Assembly (NCBI GenBank): GCA_963969395.1
Contig: OZ017800.1
Location: 16,524,479-16,588,478, forward strand
DNA from: Pseudoscleropodium purum
Taxonomy: Eukaryota; Streptophyta; Bryopsida; Hypnales; Brachytheciaceae
Length of the DNA: 64,000 nucleotides
Direction of reading: 5' to 3'
The position numbers and the translations under genes were made by a program. Position 1 is the stretch's first letter. Every line of letters begins with the position of its first letter. Shown one piece after another: positions 47,437-58,907 of this stretch. Below the pieces are notes generated by a model. It was not told where the DNA came from. It ran no database searches and was given only the letters and a program-made list of their open reading frames with translations.

Positions 47437-49200
47437 ATGGCACTGAAAATCACTCCTCTCACGAAAGCCTTCGGCGCCATCGTGGAAGGCATATCACTAG
47501 CGGAGACACTGCAGCCGGACCAAGAAGCAGACATCAACGACGCCTTGCTCCAGTACCAGGTAAAAAAGTTTTCGCAATTTCGGTAGAAACGGCGAAAAAC
47601 GTGTGCAGCAGTACACATCCATTGCCAAAATGACCAGGAATAGCAAAACGACCGCTTGCTCACTTCACTTTGGGAATTGAAAGCTTGGCTATTGTGTTCA
47701 GGTGCTCTTCTTTCGCAACCAGCCGATCACTCCCAAGCAACAGTACGAATTCGCCAAGCACTTCGGCGATTTACACGTCCATCCCCTCTACCCAAACTTC
47801 GGACCCGAGCTTGAGGAAATCATGATCCTAGACGCCGACGATGACCACCCCCCAGACAACGACCACTGGCACACGGATGTCACCTTCATCGAGACTCCGC
47901 CCATGGCCAGCATCCTCAGCGGCAAGCTCATCCCGCCCGTGGGAGGGGATACCCTATTCGCCAGCGGCATCGCAGCCTTTGAAGCCCTCTCGAAGCCCTT
48001 GCAGGTACTGCACGAATCGCTAAAACAGATCATTCTAGGCTAATCGAGAGCACGAATACCAGTCAATACAGTAGGATTTGCTTCATGATTTTGTGAAAAT
48101 GAGCGAAAGATGTATGAATAATTGCTACAACATTATTCCAAACTCTAGTGTGTTCTAGCAAAATGGCAATCGAAAGCTAGAGGATGTAGTTATTCTGCTA
48201 ATTTTGAAAGCAAAACATACCTGGTTGTCAGTCACTGAGGTGTATTACCAGTAAAGAACTTTACATTCTGTGAAATTCAGAATTCAGGAAGAATTTCCCG
48301 GTATCTTACTCGTGTCTTTAACTAAATGGCGTGAATGCAACGAACGCAATAGAGTACAGATACAGATACACTCGGACCTTGTTCCTAATACTACATTCTC
48401 ATACTTTGGGAAATACATAAGAACATCATTCATTGCATCCCGCTTAATTGTACTGCCAGTAAGAAAATTATGTTGTGAATTTCCTAGTACCTTAATCTCC
48501 TGTATTAAACCAAGTGCCATGAATATGATATACATACACAATCTTACCTTGTTGCTAGTTTTGCTAATTTCGCTAATTTTGAAAATATAGAAAGAGTATC
48601 ATTGATTGTCAGTCACTTAGCTGCACTACCAGTAACGGAAATATTTTGTAAATATTCAGGATTCATCAGGAGGGAATTCCTGGTACCTTACACTCACTCA
48701 CTAAATCAAATGGCATCAGTACTAAGGAACGCAACAGTGTATATACATACTCGTACCTTGTCACTAATCCAACAATTTTGCAGGAGTTCCTCCTCGGGCT
48801 CCACGGGGAGCACAGCTTCGTCAAGCAATTCTCCGCGCCGCGTTACCACGATTCCGGTCGCGGTGACCCCACGACCCTCTGGCAAAACGCCGTAAAGAAG
48901 AACCCTCCCGTGGTCCACCCCCTGATTCGCACCCACCCCGTAAGTGGACGGAAGGCGCTGTTCGTGAGCGAGGGCTTCCTGACTCGGATCGTGGACGTGA
49001 CGAAAGCCGAGAGCGACGCGTTGCTTGGGTTCCTGTTCGCGCATGCGACCAAGCCGGAGTTCACATTGCGGTGGAAGTGGCAGAAGGACGACGTTGCATT
49101 CTGGGATAACCGGGTCACGCAGCACTACGGAGTGGCGGATTACCTCCCGCATCGAAGAGTCATGAACCGCGCCACGATTCTCGGAGACAAACCGTTCTGA
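47437..49200 (+). CDS. TauD-like taurine/alpha-ketoglutarate dioxygenase, copy B (three exons, 280 aa)
   Basis: Exons 47437-47559, 47702-48004 and 48784-49200, with the same splice sites, phases and length as copy A. Iron ligands His98, Asp100 and His256 and the Arg pair Arg267/Arg271 are present. At several sites where A and B differ, B carries the residue I recall in bacterial Tau[39 protein letters not shown] and SEGFLTRIV. This makes B the more conserved, probably ancestral-like paralogue. Both reading frames are intact, so both may be functional. The enzyme is predicted to use Fe(II), O2 and 2-oxoglutarate; taurine, other sulfonates or an unrelated small acid could be the substrate. Confidence 0.92.
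48080..48783 (+). repeat. Tandem repeats within TauD-B intron 2
   Basis: Same degenerate unit as in TauD-A intron 2; the CCAGTAA...TTTTGT.AATTT block recurs at about 48248, 48460 and 48630, with the linked ACC-TT-GTT-CTAAT blocks between. Confidence 0.72.
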
Positions 49201-49650
49201 GGGGAGAGGGATGCGAGACTTGGAAGGCGTCCGAAAATAAATCCTAATTTCGGAGCAAGAAAGCTTTTCGTAGGACAGACTACTGCAATCTCGGAGACTT
49301 GCGAATACACCCCCTAACTTCTGACATTTCGGAGACAAGACAAGCGTTTATAGAACAGAATGCTGCATTTCCGCGAAAACAAAATCCCAATTTCAGGCAT
49401 GGTGCTCTCTTTCTAGGACAGACTACTGGTCTACTGCAATCTCAGAGGCTTGTGAATTCAAAACCCTAATTTCGGGTATGTCGGAGACAAGAGCAGGCTT
49501 CAGTGGACATACTGCACCGCTGCGAAAACACGAAAATAAACCTAATTTCGGGACATGTTGGAGATAAACCTTTCTCGGACGAACTGCTGCAATGCCGAAG
49601 GCTTTCGAAATCAAACCCTAATTGTAGGCGTGAGATTCTCTGTGAACTGG
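49201..49650 (+). repeat. 3' tandem array of AAACCCTAATTTCGG units, TauD-B (about 6 units)
   Basis: Same unit as 42747-43430 but about three units fewer. The last three units (from TGAATTCAAAACCCTAATTT) align one to one with the last three of copy A; the difference lies at the gene-proximal end. Confidence 0.82.
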
Positions 49651-49689
49651 AGGCAGAAGGTTCAATAGCATTAGCTTTAAAGTATTAGC

Positions 49690-50170
49690 GCGCTTTAAAG
49701 TATAACTGTTTAAAGTCCTATATGGACCAAAGTGTTGATTTTCCTACCATATTAGCATAATTGAATGTTTCTTTGAGATGTCACTAATGTTTCTGGAAAG
49801 CAAAATAATCACTTTTACACTAAAGTAGGGTTGGCTAGCTTTAACAAGAAGCTTAACTTTTTGTACAAAAGTGTAAAGGAAAGGTTGTAATTTCATTGTA
49901 TTTTGGCAATGTTCCAAATTCGAACAAACTTTGTCTCTTGACATGGGAGTGATACATTAACATTGACATTTCATTGTACTGATGAAGCTATTTGCATCTA
50001 AGGACAATTCATCTATTCATTAAAAAATGTATATCACTTTTTAGTAATTTAGTGATATCTTCGACTAAGAAAGCAAAGATGTACTATCAAATATTTTCTT
50101 AATTTTCCTTTGTATTAGTTTAACAAAAATTTTGCTTACAAGAAAAATCCTTGTTGTCATAAATAGAGGT
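49690..50170. other. Segment present only in duplication copy B
   Basis: AT-rich, without a gene. It lies between the 3' array and the next block shared with copy A (50175 versus 43440). Either an insertion in B or a deletion in A; no terminal repeats were recognised. Confidence 0.45.
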
Positions 50171-50829
50171 TGTAGATTCATTTAAGGAAAAAAAATAAGA
50201 AGGCCTAATTCTAAAAATGAATAGCTACCTTCAAATTTTATTTGTATTTGTTGAAAACATTTTAGCCTTGTTGATAGGATTTTAGATATACAATATCATC
50301 ATAAAACACAAGAATAATAGTAGATTTCCCTTATGGTTTTGTATTGATTCCCCAAATTTGTATTTACCCCTAAAAGACCAATGTGTTTAGAGGTGCAACA
50401 TTACTTCAAAATACTCATCTCCAAAGCAAAGCCAAAATCTACATCAATATTTATTTTTTTAACAAATCCAACCATACAATCCTTTGGTTAATTTGTTCAA
50501 ACTTACAAGGTATTTAAGGGCAAAAGAAGCCCATTTTAGGCTTGTTCCTTTTAGTGTTCCCCCTACAATGAAGGAATAGTCAGCTATCAATAGAAAAAAA
50601 TTCAAAAAAATTCAATTCAATTCTTAAAATGCAAAAAGAAGTTGAATTTTTTTAAGAAATGACTTGGCAGGGTCTTAACCACATCAAACTACTGCAATTT
50701 CATTGCAACAGTACAATTCGCTTGTCCATGCTTGGTCACTTCAAATAAAAAATGGAAATTTCTGGCAAAAAAAGATTACTTTTATCTAGAGAAAAGTAGA
50801 AATTTATTTTGAAATGGTGCAATTTGACC

Positions 50830-51894
50830 TTACGGTGAAAAAAAATAGGGCTGCTTCAGACTGTGCTGCACTGCTGCTGGCGCTTGCTCCACACGTGCGT
50901 ACCGACGGAGCTCCGGCACGCCATCGCCGCACTTCGTCTTCTTCCTGAAACACACACTGCTCTCCCTCAAAGCGTCATCGTCTCTGCCGATGTAAGCCTT
51001 TGAATCGTCTTAACCCAAAGGTCCTTGTCAGTTCCAGATTTTTCTTTCCAAATTTCTCTGCTGGAAAAGTGGAAATACAACCATCTCCTCTCTAACTTCC
51101 TCTCACAGTATCGCCTGGTAGGTTTCGTACGTCGCAGGCGCATTAACTGGCTCTTGCTACACACGCGCCGGACGTCCTTTGTAGTACAAACTGCAGAGAT
51201 CATAACTTAACTTGCACAAGCCGATTGCCGGGCGGACCGGGATCCCTGGGATCTCGTATCCTCTCCAGGTGCAGGTTCTTAGGGCTTCGGAATTGATGGT
51301 CTCAGCGTTTCTTAGGGGTTCGGAATTTGTGAACGCGTAGAGGATTGGTCTCAGAGTTTCTTAGGGCTTCGGAATTGGTGAACGCATAGAGGATTTGCCG
51401 TGGGACTCAGGGAGGGTTTGGGGGTTTGGGGTTTTTGTAGGGATATTGAAGGAGCGCTAGCAAGGTAGGGACAGTGAAAATCATTCGGCGCTTTTTGCTG
51501 TTGAGCGTAGTTCTTATTGTTTCTTATTGGGCTTCAGATCTTTTCTTGAAAGAGGGTTCCAATGCACCAAAGGATTCGTGATTTGGATACCGTATGCGGA
51601 AGTTATCGAGGATCAAAGTACTTGTTCTGAAATTGATATCGATCAAGGAATGTACCTGTGATTGAGTGCTACTTTGGAGTCCCTGGGAGAAGTGGTGAAG
51701 ATGGAACTTCCGGTAATACATTATGCATTTTGATTACGCCTTGAACATAAAAGACTGTTTACTTGCACTTTGGTGTGAGAGAGGTGATTGGAGAGCAAGG
51801 TGGGGTGAGACTCGTGCTCCACATTTTGGTGTGAGACCGTGAACAAGCAAATTCTTAGTTTACACCAACCTGAAATTAGGAAGGACAAGAGAGA
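50830..51894 (+). promoter_or_regulatory. Promoter and proximal leader of the HPAT gene
   Basis: The AT-rich flank gives way at about 50850 to a GC-richer transcribed-looking region. A GATTGGTCTCAG...TTCTTAGGG.TTCGGAATT module is repeated two to three times at 51275-51390. Splice-like sites (CCGATGTAAGCC at about 50990, CTCCAGGTGCAG at about 51266) suggest a spliced 5' UTR, but it cannot be fixed. Confidence 0.4.
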
Positions 51895-52430
51895 GGGAAA
51901 GCACTGCATTGACAAAAGCTACATTTACGATGTGAGGAAGTCTGCGTAGATTGTTACTCAAAAAGCAAGCTGCAGTGCTACCAAATCCTCTCTGATACCA
52001 TACCTCCTTGTTTACACTCGCAATGCAGTGCATTGTGGTGTGGGATCTTGAACAAGTAGTCTCTTAATTCATACTTGGTAGAGGAGGATCAAGAGGGAGC
52101 CTTGAATTGCATTGCATTGACAAAAACTATATCTACAGTGAGTGAGGAAGTTTGAGAAGGCAGCTACTTAAAACGCGACCCAGTGCTACCAAAGTCTCCC
52201 ATAGGGGTAACCTGCCTGCTTATATATTCGGGCAGCATACCTGCTTGCTTACATATTGGGAGAGACAGAGAGGATTAGAGAGGAGAGATTCTGCATTGGC
52301 AAAAACTATATCTGCAGTGAATATGAGGTAGTTTGAGAAGGTCGCTACTGAAAAACGACCCAGTGCTACCAAAGGCTCCCATAGTTTACTTGCTTGTTTA
52401 CACATTTGGGGGAAAGAGAGAGAGAGACAA
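51895..52430 (+). repeat. Three tandem units of about 185 bp in the HPAT 5' leader
   Basis: Units start near 51895, 52095 and 52275. Each contains GCATTG(A/G)CAAAA(A/G)CTA, then (A/T)GTGA..GAGG(A/T)AGT(C/T)TG, a GCTACT(T/G)AAAA block, CAGTGCTACCAAA and a TTGC/CTTGTTTACA(C/T) block. The third ends just before the HPAT ATG. Confidence 0.8.
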
Positions 52431-52433
52431 AGG

Positions 52434-55400
52434 ATGGCGAGGGTGGCGTTCCCAGTGCTTCTGTTATTTGCCATTACGGCATTTGTGGTCACGTACAACA
52501 CGATCACCATGGTTAACAGCTACCATCAGACTAAGGAGGAGAACCCTAGCTTGGGGGAAGAAAACAACGACGGCGACAACATCAATGCGAATGCGATGGC
52601 GTTCGATCCGTTGATCAAGATGCCGGAGGAAGTGAAACGAGGGCCCAAGCGCTTGTTTCACGTGGCGGTCACGGCCAACGACTCGCCCTACAACCGCTGG
52701 CAGTGCCGCATCATGTACTACTGGTACAAAAAGTTCAAGGACGAGCCGGGCTCCGAGATGGGGGGCTTCACTAGGGTCTTGCACTCGGGCAAACCCGATG
52801 GGTTCATGGAGGAGATTCCGACCTTTGTGGTGGATCCGCTTCCTGATGGCGAGGATCGGGTATGCTTGCTTTCGAAATCCCTTCTTGGGGTTGCTCGGAC
52901 ATAATCTGCATTGTTGCATAACCCGTGTTGCAATGTTTTCGTTCTTGAACTCGAGATGTGAGTGGATTTGTGCCGTAGAGGGTTTCTGAGAATTGGAGCA
53001 CCCCGTTTGATTTTCCCTCATGATAGCGCTTTTACCATTTTAGAAGTAGTGGAGTGCAATGAACGTACTCGAATGCTTCATAATGTGCTTTTGCAGTCCT
53101 CTTTTTTTTGGTCTTTGGGTTGCTCGAACATAACCTGCGTGGTTGCAATGTTTTCGTTCTTGAACTTGAGATGTGAGAGGATTTGTGCCTTAGTGGGTTT
53201 TTGAGAATTGGAGCATCCCGTTTGATTTTCCCTCATGATAGCGCTTTTACCATTTTAGAAGAATTGGAGTACGATGAAAGTACTCGAATGCTTCATAGTG
53301 TGCTTTTTCTGTCCTTTTCTTTTGTCTTTAAGTTGCACAAACATAACCTGTATTGTACCAATGTTTTCAATGCACAAACGTAACCTGCATTGTACCAATG
53401 TTTTCGTTCTTGCACTTATGTTTGGAGAGAGGATTGGTGCCATAGAAGGTTTCTGAGAATTGGAGCATCCCGTCTGGTTTTGCCCCAGTCTAGTTTGCTT
53501 TCTCCTTCCCGCTTTGAATTGTACAACGATCACCTACGTTGGTGCAATCTTTTGGTTCTTGCACTTACGTTGAGAGGTAGGGGGCACAAACATATCCTTC
53601 ATTGTACCAATGTTTTCATTCTCACACCTAAGTTTGGAGAGGATCTGTGCTTTGGAAGATGTCAGAGGATTGAAGCATCTTGGATTCCCTGATTCTTCAT
53701 TCAATTAGCAGTTCAGCGCATAGTGTCTGCAGCTTCTCTTATCAAGTTCCTCCTGGTCCAGGATTGTGTGGAAATCAATCACATGATTCTGCAATGGCAT
53801 CCCGTTTCTTTTTAGAGGTTTTGATCCCTGATTCCGGTGATATACAATTGGGCTCCATCTGATATATAATTTTTTCCAGAATGATCAATTGAGTTCGTCA
53901 TTTTAGGGTTTAAGGTTGGAGGTTCATAACTAGGGTTTTTGTTTTCTGTGCAGGGTTACATCGTGTTGAATCGTCCATGGGCATTCGTGCAATGGCTTCG
54001 AAAGGCAAACATCACAGAAGAGTACGTTCTATCTTTACCCCTTATTTGGATCCAATGATTTGAGTACCTATATTAGATATTGCTAAGATCCCGTGATTTA
54101 TGAGGGCATGATTTTGGGGTGGCGTTTTTCAGTTACATTATGATGGCAGAACCGGATCATGTATTCATACGGCCGCTTCCTAACTTAGCGACGGAAGACA
54201 TGCCTGCTGCCTTTAAGTTTTTCTACATCGTTCCCTCGGAACATGAAGAAGTTCTGAGAAAATTCTACCCCAAGGAAAAGGGGCATATTTCCAACATTGA
54301 CCCCATAGGCAATTCCCCGGTTATTATTAAGAAGGTACTCAAACTCCCCTTTGTTTTATCTAGGCTATATTCTCAACGTTTAGTACACCATTTACTGTGG
54401 GTCACGGTAATTACCAGAAACTACTAAAATTATATATTTTTTCCAGTTTAATGTGGCACGTTTGAAAGCTATATAGTAGCTCAAAACCTTCTTGGTCATA
54501 GTTGTTGGGGTCCACATTAGTTAATTTTTTCAACTACTGCAATGGAACGCCCACAGTATTCTGAGGAACTGACATCTTCATAAGATGCAATTGCTTACTG
54601 AATGTGTGTTTGTTTGAGAATTGCAGAGTCAATTGGAGAAAATAGCACCAACATGGTCAGATGTTTCAATCCACATGAAAGATGACCCTCAAACTGACAA
54701 AGCATTTGGTTGGGTTTTAGAAATGTACGTAAAGTTCCGAACCTGTTTGCTTGTGCGCATCTTGAGACGCATAATACAATGCCCATCACTTCATGTAATA
54801 CGATTTAATTCAAAATTGGGTGGTTCTGGTTAAATTATTATTAAGAAATAATGTAGGTCAAATTTCAAGTAGCCAACGGGTTGTCAACAGATTTCACATG
54901 CTTGAGCCTCAATTGTTGATAGGAAAATGTTCAGAAGCAAGGAAGATGACTCAAACATGCGTGAAGTCTTCTTTAAAATGTTCAGTACTAAACTAGAAGT
55001 CAACATAGTGATTCGTGAAATGACAATTGAAGTCATCTTCCCTTCAAATAAATAATATGTAAAAATATTGACAGTCTCGATTTGACAGAATTTTTAGAAT
55101 TAAATATATTGGAATTAATTTCCTGATGTTGGAAATGTTAAATGCTTGCTCAGGTATGGTTACGCGACGGCCTCAGCTCTGCACGGGATAAAACACATGT
55201 TAGTGAAAGATTTTATGCTACAGGTTCATTCTCCTCTCTTGTTAACTTCTTACTTTTCATACCATAGGGTGAAACAGTATTCGCAACAAAGCTTCTTCTT
55301 TTTTTGTAATAAATAATGCGACACATGGCATTACCATATTGGTTAATACTTCATGGAATCTCATGTAGAAAACCATTTGTCTTTCACCTGAGTTGAATCG

Positions 55401-56161
55401 GGGTCACCTGTTACTGTTCAGAGAACGAGTTGTTAAAATACTGACTTTCAACCTCTTTTCTTGCAGCCACCTTGGGATACCAACTTAGGAGACAAGTATA
55501 TAATTCATTACACATATGGATGTGACTACAACATGCAGGTAAGGAATTCTATAACCCTAGACTTCTCAGCATCTCAGCTACTTTTCAATACTTGAGGGGG
55601 CTTGCTCGTTTTGACGCGCACTATGAAGCAACCTGTGAACCCTGTTCTTACTGGCGTTCATACATGACTCATCTTTATTTCGTATGTTATCAGGGGAAGT
55701 TGACGTATGGTACAATTGGAGAATGGCGATTTGACAAACGTTCATTCACCACAGGAGCTCCGCCCAGAAACTTGTCCTTGCCCCCTCCAGGCGTACCAGA
55801 GACGGTGGTAAGTGTAACTATTGGTCGCGACTTGTGTTATCTTAAAATTCCCAAGTACCCAGACCAAAATAAGAAGTCCAGTTTGGAAGCTACTACTTGA
55901 TTATTCCAAAATGATTTCGTCTTTCCCGTGGTTCATTTTGTTAACTTCCTTGAAGCTTCATAATGATTTCTTTCAACTTCTATGGATATGGAAGTGACCA
56001 CTTACGGGTTACGAGCAGCAGAATTGAGAATTTCAACGGTTTTAGATTCAGAGCTGGGTCATATTGATACGAGTCTGCCGTGTTGCGTAATGCAGGTTAC
56101 ATTGGTCAAGATGGTGAATGAAGCCACGGCTAATATTCCAGGATGGAAAGGAGGTGAATAG
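52434..56161 (+). CDS. HPAT: Hydroxyproline O-arabinosyltransferase (HPAT, GT95), eight exons, 371 aa
   Basis: Exons 52434-52859, 53954-54021, 54133-54334, 54627-54724, 55154-55223, 55467-55538, 55694-55807 and 56096-56161 total 1116 bp with all GT-AG junctions. The enzyme adds the first arabinose to hydroxyproline of extensins and secreted peptides in the Golgi (family knowledge). Residues about 5-25 (FPVLLLFAITAFVVTYNTI) form a type II signal anchor. The catalytic domain includes RLFHVAVTANDSPYNRWQCR, MYYWYKKFKD, GGFTRVLHSG, VLNRPWAFVQWL, ITEDYIMMAEPDHVF (DxD-like metal site), FGWVLEMYGYA, DFMLQPPWD, HYTYGCDYN and GEWRFDKRSF. The length fits the family (about 360-370). The start is the ATG that opens the anchor. 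A repeat array fills intron 1, and the leader is also repetitive. Confident call. Confidence 0.96.
52890..53690 (+). repeat. Degenerate tandem repeats in HPAT intron 1
   Basis: Units starting with (G/A)GTTGC.C.AACATAACCTGC at about 52890, 53120, 53332 and 53581 carry, in order, CAATGTTTTCGTTCTTG, GAGAGGATTTGTGCC, TTTCTGAGAATTGGAGCA, CCCGTTTGATTTTCC, CATGATAGCGCTTTTACC and ACTCGAATGCTTCATA. The first two units are the most complete; later ones lack the second half. Confidence 0.85.
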
Positions 56162-58907
56162 AAAGGTCCTCTCTTGGTTAATTTGACGAAAGTGCCAGCC
56201 TTTCTTTTCCATAATTTAATTCCCACTGAAATGTGGGATTAAGAAAGATTAATCCTTCGTTAAGTGTCTGCAAGAATTCCCAGCTGCAACTCGAATGTGC
56301 AGACTTGTGAGGAATGAACATACACTTCAAAAGTTTGCCAGGCTAGGGTTTACTCTTGCAAACCATATTACCATCCACATTGTTAGCCGTGCCAAGCTAC
56401 AGGAGCTGGGATGTAAATTCTTGCTGATGAGAAAGAGGAAGCCTCTTTGTTTTCTTGAGGCTCATTATAGTCAACTCAGAGCTGTTTTGGGATCAATGCA
56501 AGTATGCAACCTCTGGCCAGAGATGTATAAAATGCATCGTTAAGTTCATTGTAGTTGTATAATCGTCATTTTTTAACCCAATTCTAACCCTTCCAAGACC
56601 AAGACCAAGACCAATTTTTTATATTGAAAATATGTACACAATTTTTACAGCATACGGATGTCGGTGCAAAATTGGGCTCGCAGGTGGTCTCGGAGCGATT
56701 TTGGGTTTATAGATTTGTTTTTGGAAGAAATCTTGAGCTTGAAATCTTAGTCTTTGCACCTAGATTTCTTGTTACTTATTATTCAAGGCAAGATCTATAA
56801 AGTGTATCTCATGCAACTTTGATAACATCATGATTGTGTGAGGAAAGAGTTTATGCATTAAGTAATGTAATAGAGTGTTTGAGGTTTAGGTGATATTTCT
56901 ACTAATGATGACCTTTTGAATTCATTTACCTTTTTTCCCTTCAAAACATTGGTTTATATTGTGTTTAAAGTACTAAATAGATAGAGCATTCCATATTATT
57001 AAAATTATATCAAGTCAATAATAATAATGAATGATAAAAATGAAGTTTAATCCTTTTTTAGAGTTAAATTAAAAATATCTAATGCTAATAGTATAGACAT
57101 AGTTAAATCAATAAAAATATAATATGAAAAAAAAAATTTAGACCCTACAAAGACTATTATAAGATATTTAAACTAAAAATAATGAATGAAACATTAAATT
57201 TTATGTTTTTATAATAAAAAAAATTATTAGTTATATTGTTATGTAAAATATTCTTGAAGATTGAAGTATATTTATACATGATTATATTTTTATAAAGTGC
57301 TTTAGAATATTGATAAGCTTTCAAATATTATATATTTGTTTGCATCTTTATCATTTCATCTTTTAAATTTTCTTCACAGTTATCTTTAATAGTTTTAGAA
57401 AATATTTTTTGATTAACTCTTATTCATTAATTGTTTTTAGGATCATTTTCTTTTTTGTGCAATCAAAGGGAAACCATGGCTACAAAAAGAGTGATGTATC
57501 CACTTTCAATGGTAGTATTGTTGTGTTTTATGATAGTGACCCGATCAAGAGGATAGTTCCTTTCACATAAATGCAACATTCTGATGAATCCCCTCATGGA
57601 ATGCATGGACTTTGTGAGTGATTCTTCTTCTACAATACCTTCAGCTTCTTGTTGCACCACCGTGTCTACAATACAAAATCAACATCCAGAATGTATTTGC
57701 CAACTTGGACAAGTTTTTTCAAATCCTACAATGGCAGCATCATTTGGAATTTCAAGTACTAGAATCATTAGAGCATTTGGAATACGAGAGTTATGTTCAG
57801 TTATTATTGATTTCAATGAATGCCTTGTTCTCCTACAACCTGGACCTATATCAACTCCAACACATTCACCAGTTGCAACTCCTCATCAAGCACCCACAAG
57901 TGAAACATATTAAGTTCTAGCCCTACATTGTATATGGTACTTTTATAAATATTTTAATATCGTTTTTAGAATTCAATGACTTTAGTAATTATACCAGTTT
58001 TTTAATTGGTCTATTGGTTTGTATAAAATTTTAAAAATGTAATAAATAATTTTTCATTTAAATCTCAATCAAGAATCTTTATTATTCTATATCCATTTAT
58101 CCTTCTTTATACCCAAATTGTTATTTGATATACTATCATATTATTTTACTCAATGAATATGATAGGACCATACTCATTTCATATACAAAATTGCTTTTGA
58201 ACCTTTTTTTAAATTCTTATTTTATGAAATTCTACATTCAAAATTTTAACATAGTGTTCTATGTATGTATGGGTACATTAGTTGGGAGGTAATATCTTAG
58301 TTGTGTAAAAAGTCTTTTAGAATCTTTATATACTCTCAAGATAGATGATGTTTATACAATCCAATGAATTCATTACAAAGTTTAAAAACAAATATTGTTT
58401 AGATATCTAGGATAGATACTTATTAGAAGGTGTGTTAGTTGATTGTATTTTATAAATTGATATGACCAATAATGTAGGGGTTAGGAGTGGTTTTGATTTT
58501 CAAGGGTCAATTTAATTGAGTGCTTGATTTTTTTCTTTGGTTACAACTTTTTAATAAGATTGTTTAGACTGTTGATGCCCAATATTGAATGTCCAAACAT
58601 TGACAACGTTTAAAAGATTCCAAAATCATTTGATAATATAGACATATTGGAATTTTTTCTACCATAATAAATATCCATCTATTTACTATACATTCACTAC
58701 CAAAAGTCATTTAGCATTAACTATCTTTTGATAGATTTGCATGTTTTTCAATTTTGGTCCAAATTAGTTCACTTATTGATTCCTATCATTCATTATGTGC
58801 TAACATATTGTCTACTCCATCCATTACTTATTCTACTAAGGCCATCTGCAATAAGTATAGCTCTCCAAAGGTAAAAATGTAATCAACCCCTTGATGTTGA
58901 CATCCAT
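56162..58907. other. 3' flank of HPAT and AT-rich intergenic DNA
   Basis: 56162-56600 is probably 3' UTR. From 56800 the DNA is extremely AT-rich. A patch at 57590-57910 is open in two plus frames (about 100 codons each) and rich in Gln/Ser/Thr; I could not assign either to a family and do not call a gene. Confidence 0.45.

Larger units (their letters stand above)
46360..51110 (+). repeat. Segmental duplication, copy B (contains TauD-B)
   Basis: Counterpart of 39950-44020, offset by about 6.4 kb at the gene. Exons are almost identical; introns carry small indels. Copy B holds extra sequence at about 46505-46535, at 46645-46665 and at 49690-50170. It continues without a break into the HPAT promoter, so B is probably the ancestral position. 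Confidence 0.85.

Noticed and set aside
48706..49338. 210-codon minus-strand frame over TauD-B exon 3
   Set aside because: Antisense shadow of the GC-rich TauD exon. In copy A the equivalent frame is broken, while the sense frame is intact in both.
57584..57920. Two overlapping plus frames of about 100 codons, Gln/Ser/Thr-rich
   Set aside because: Both lie in AT-rich DNA, neither has recognisable domains, and overlap in two frames argues against coding.
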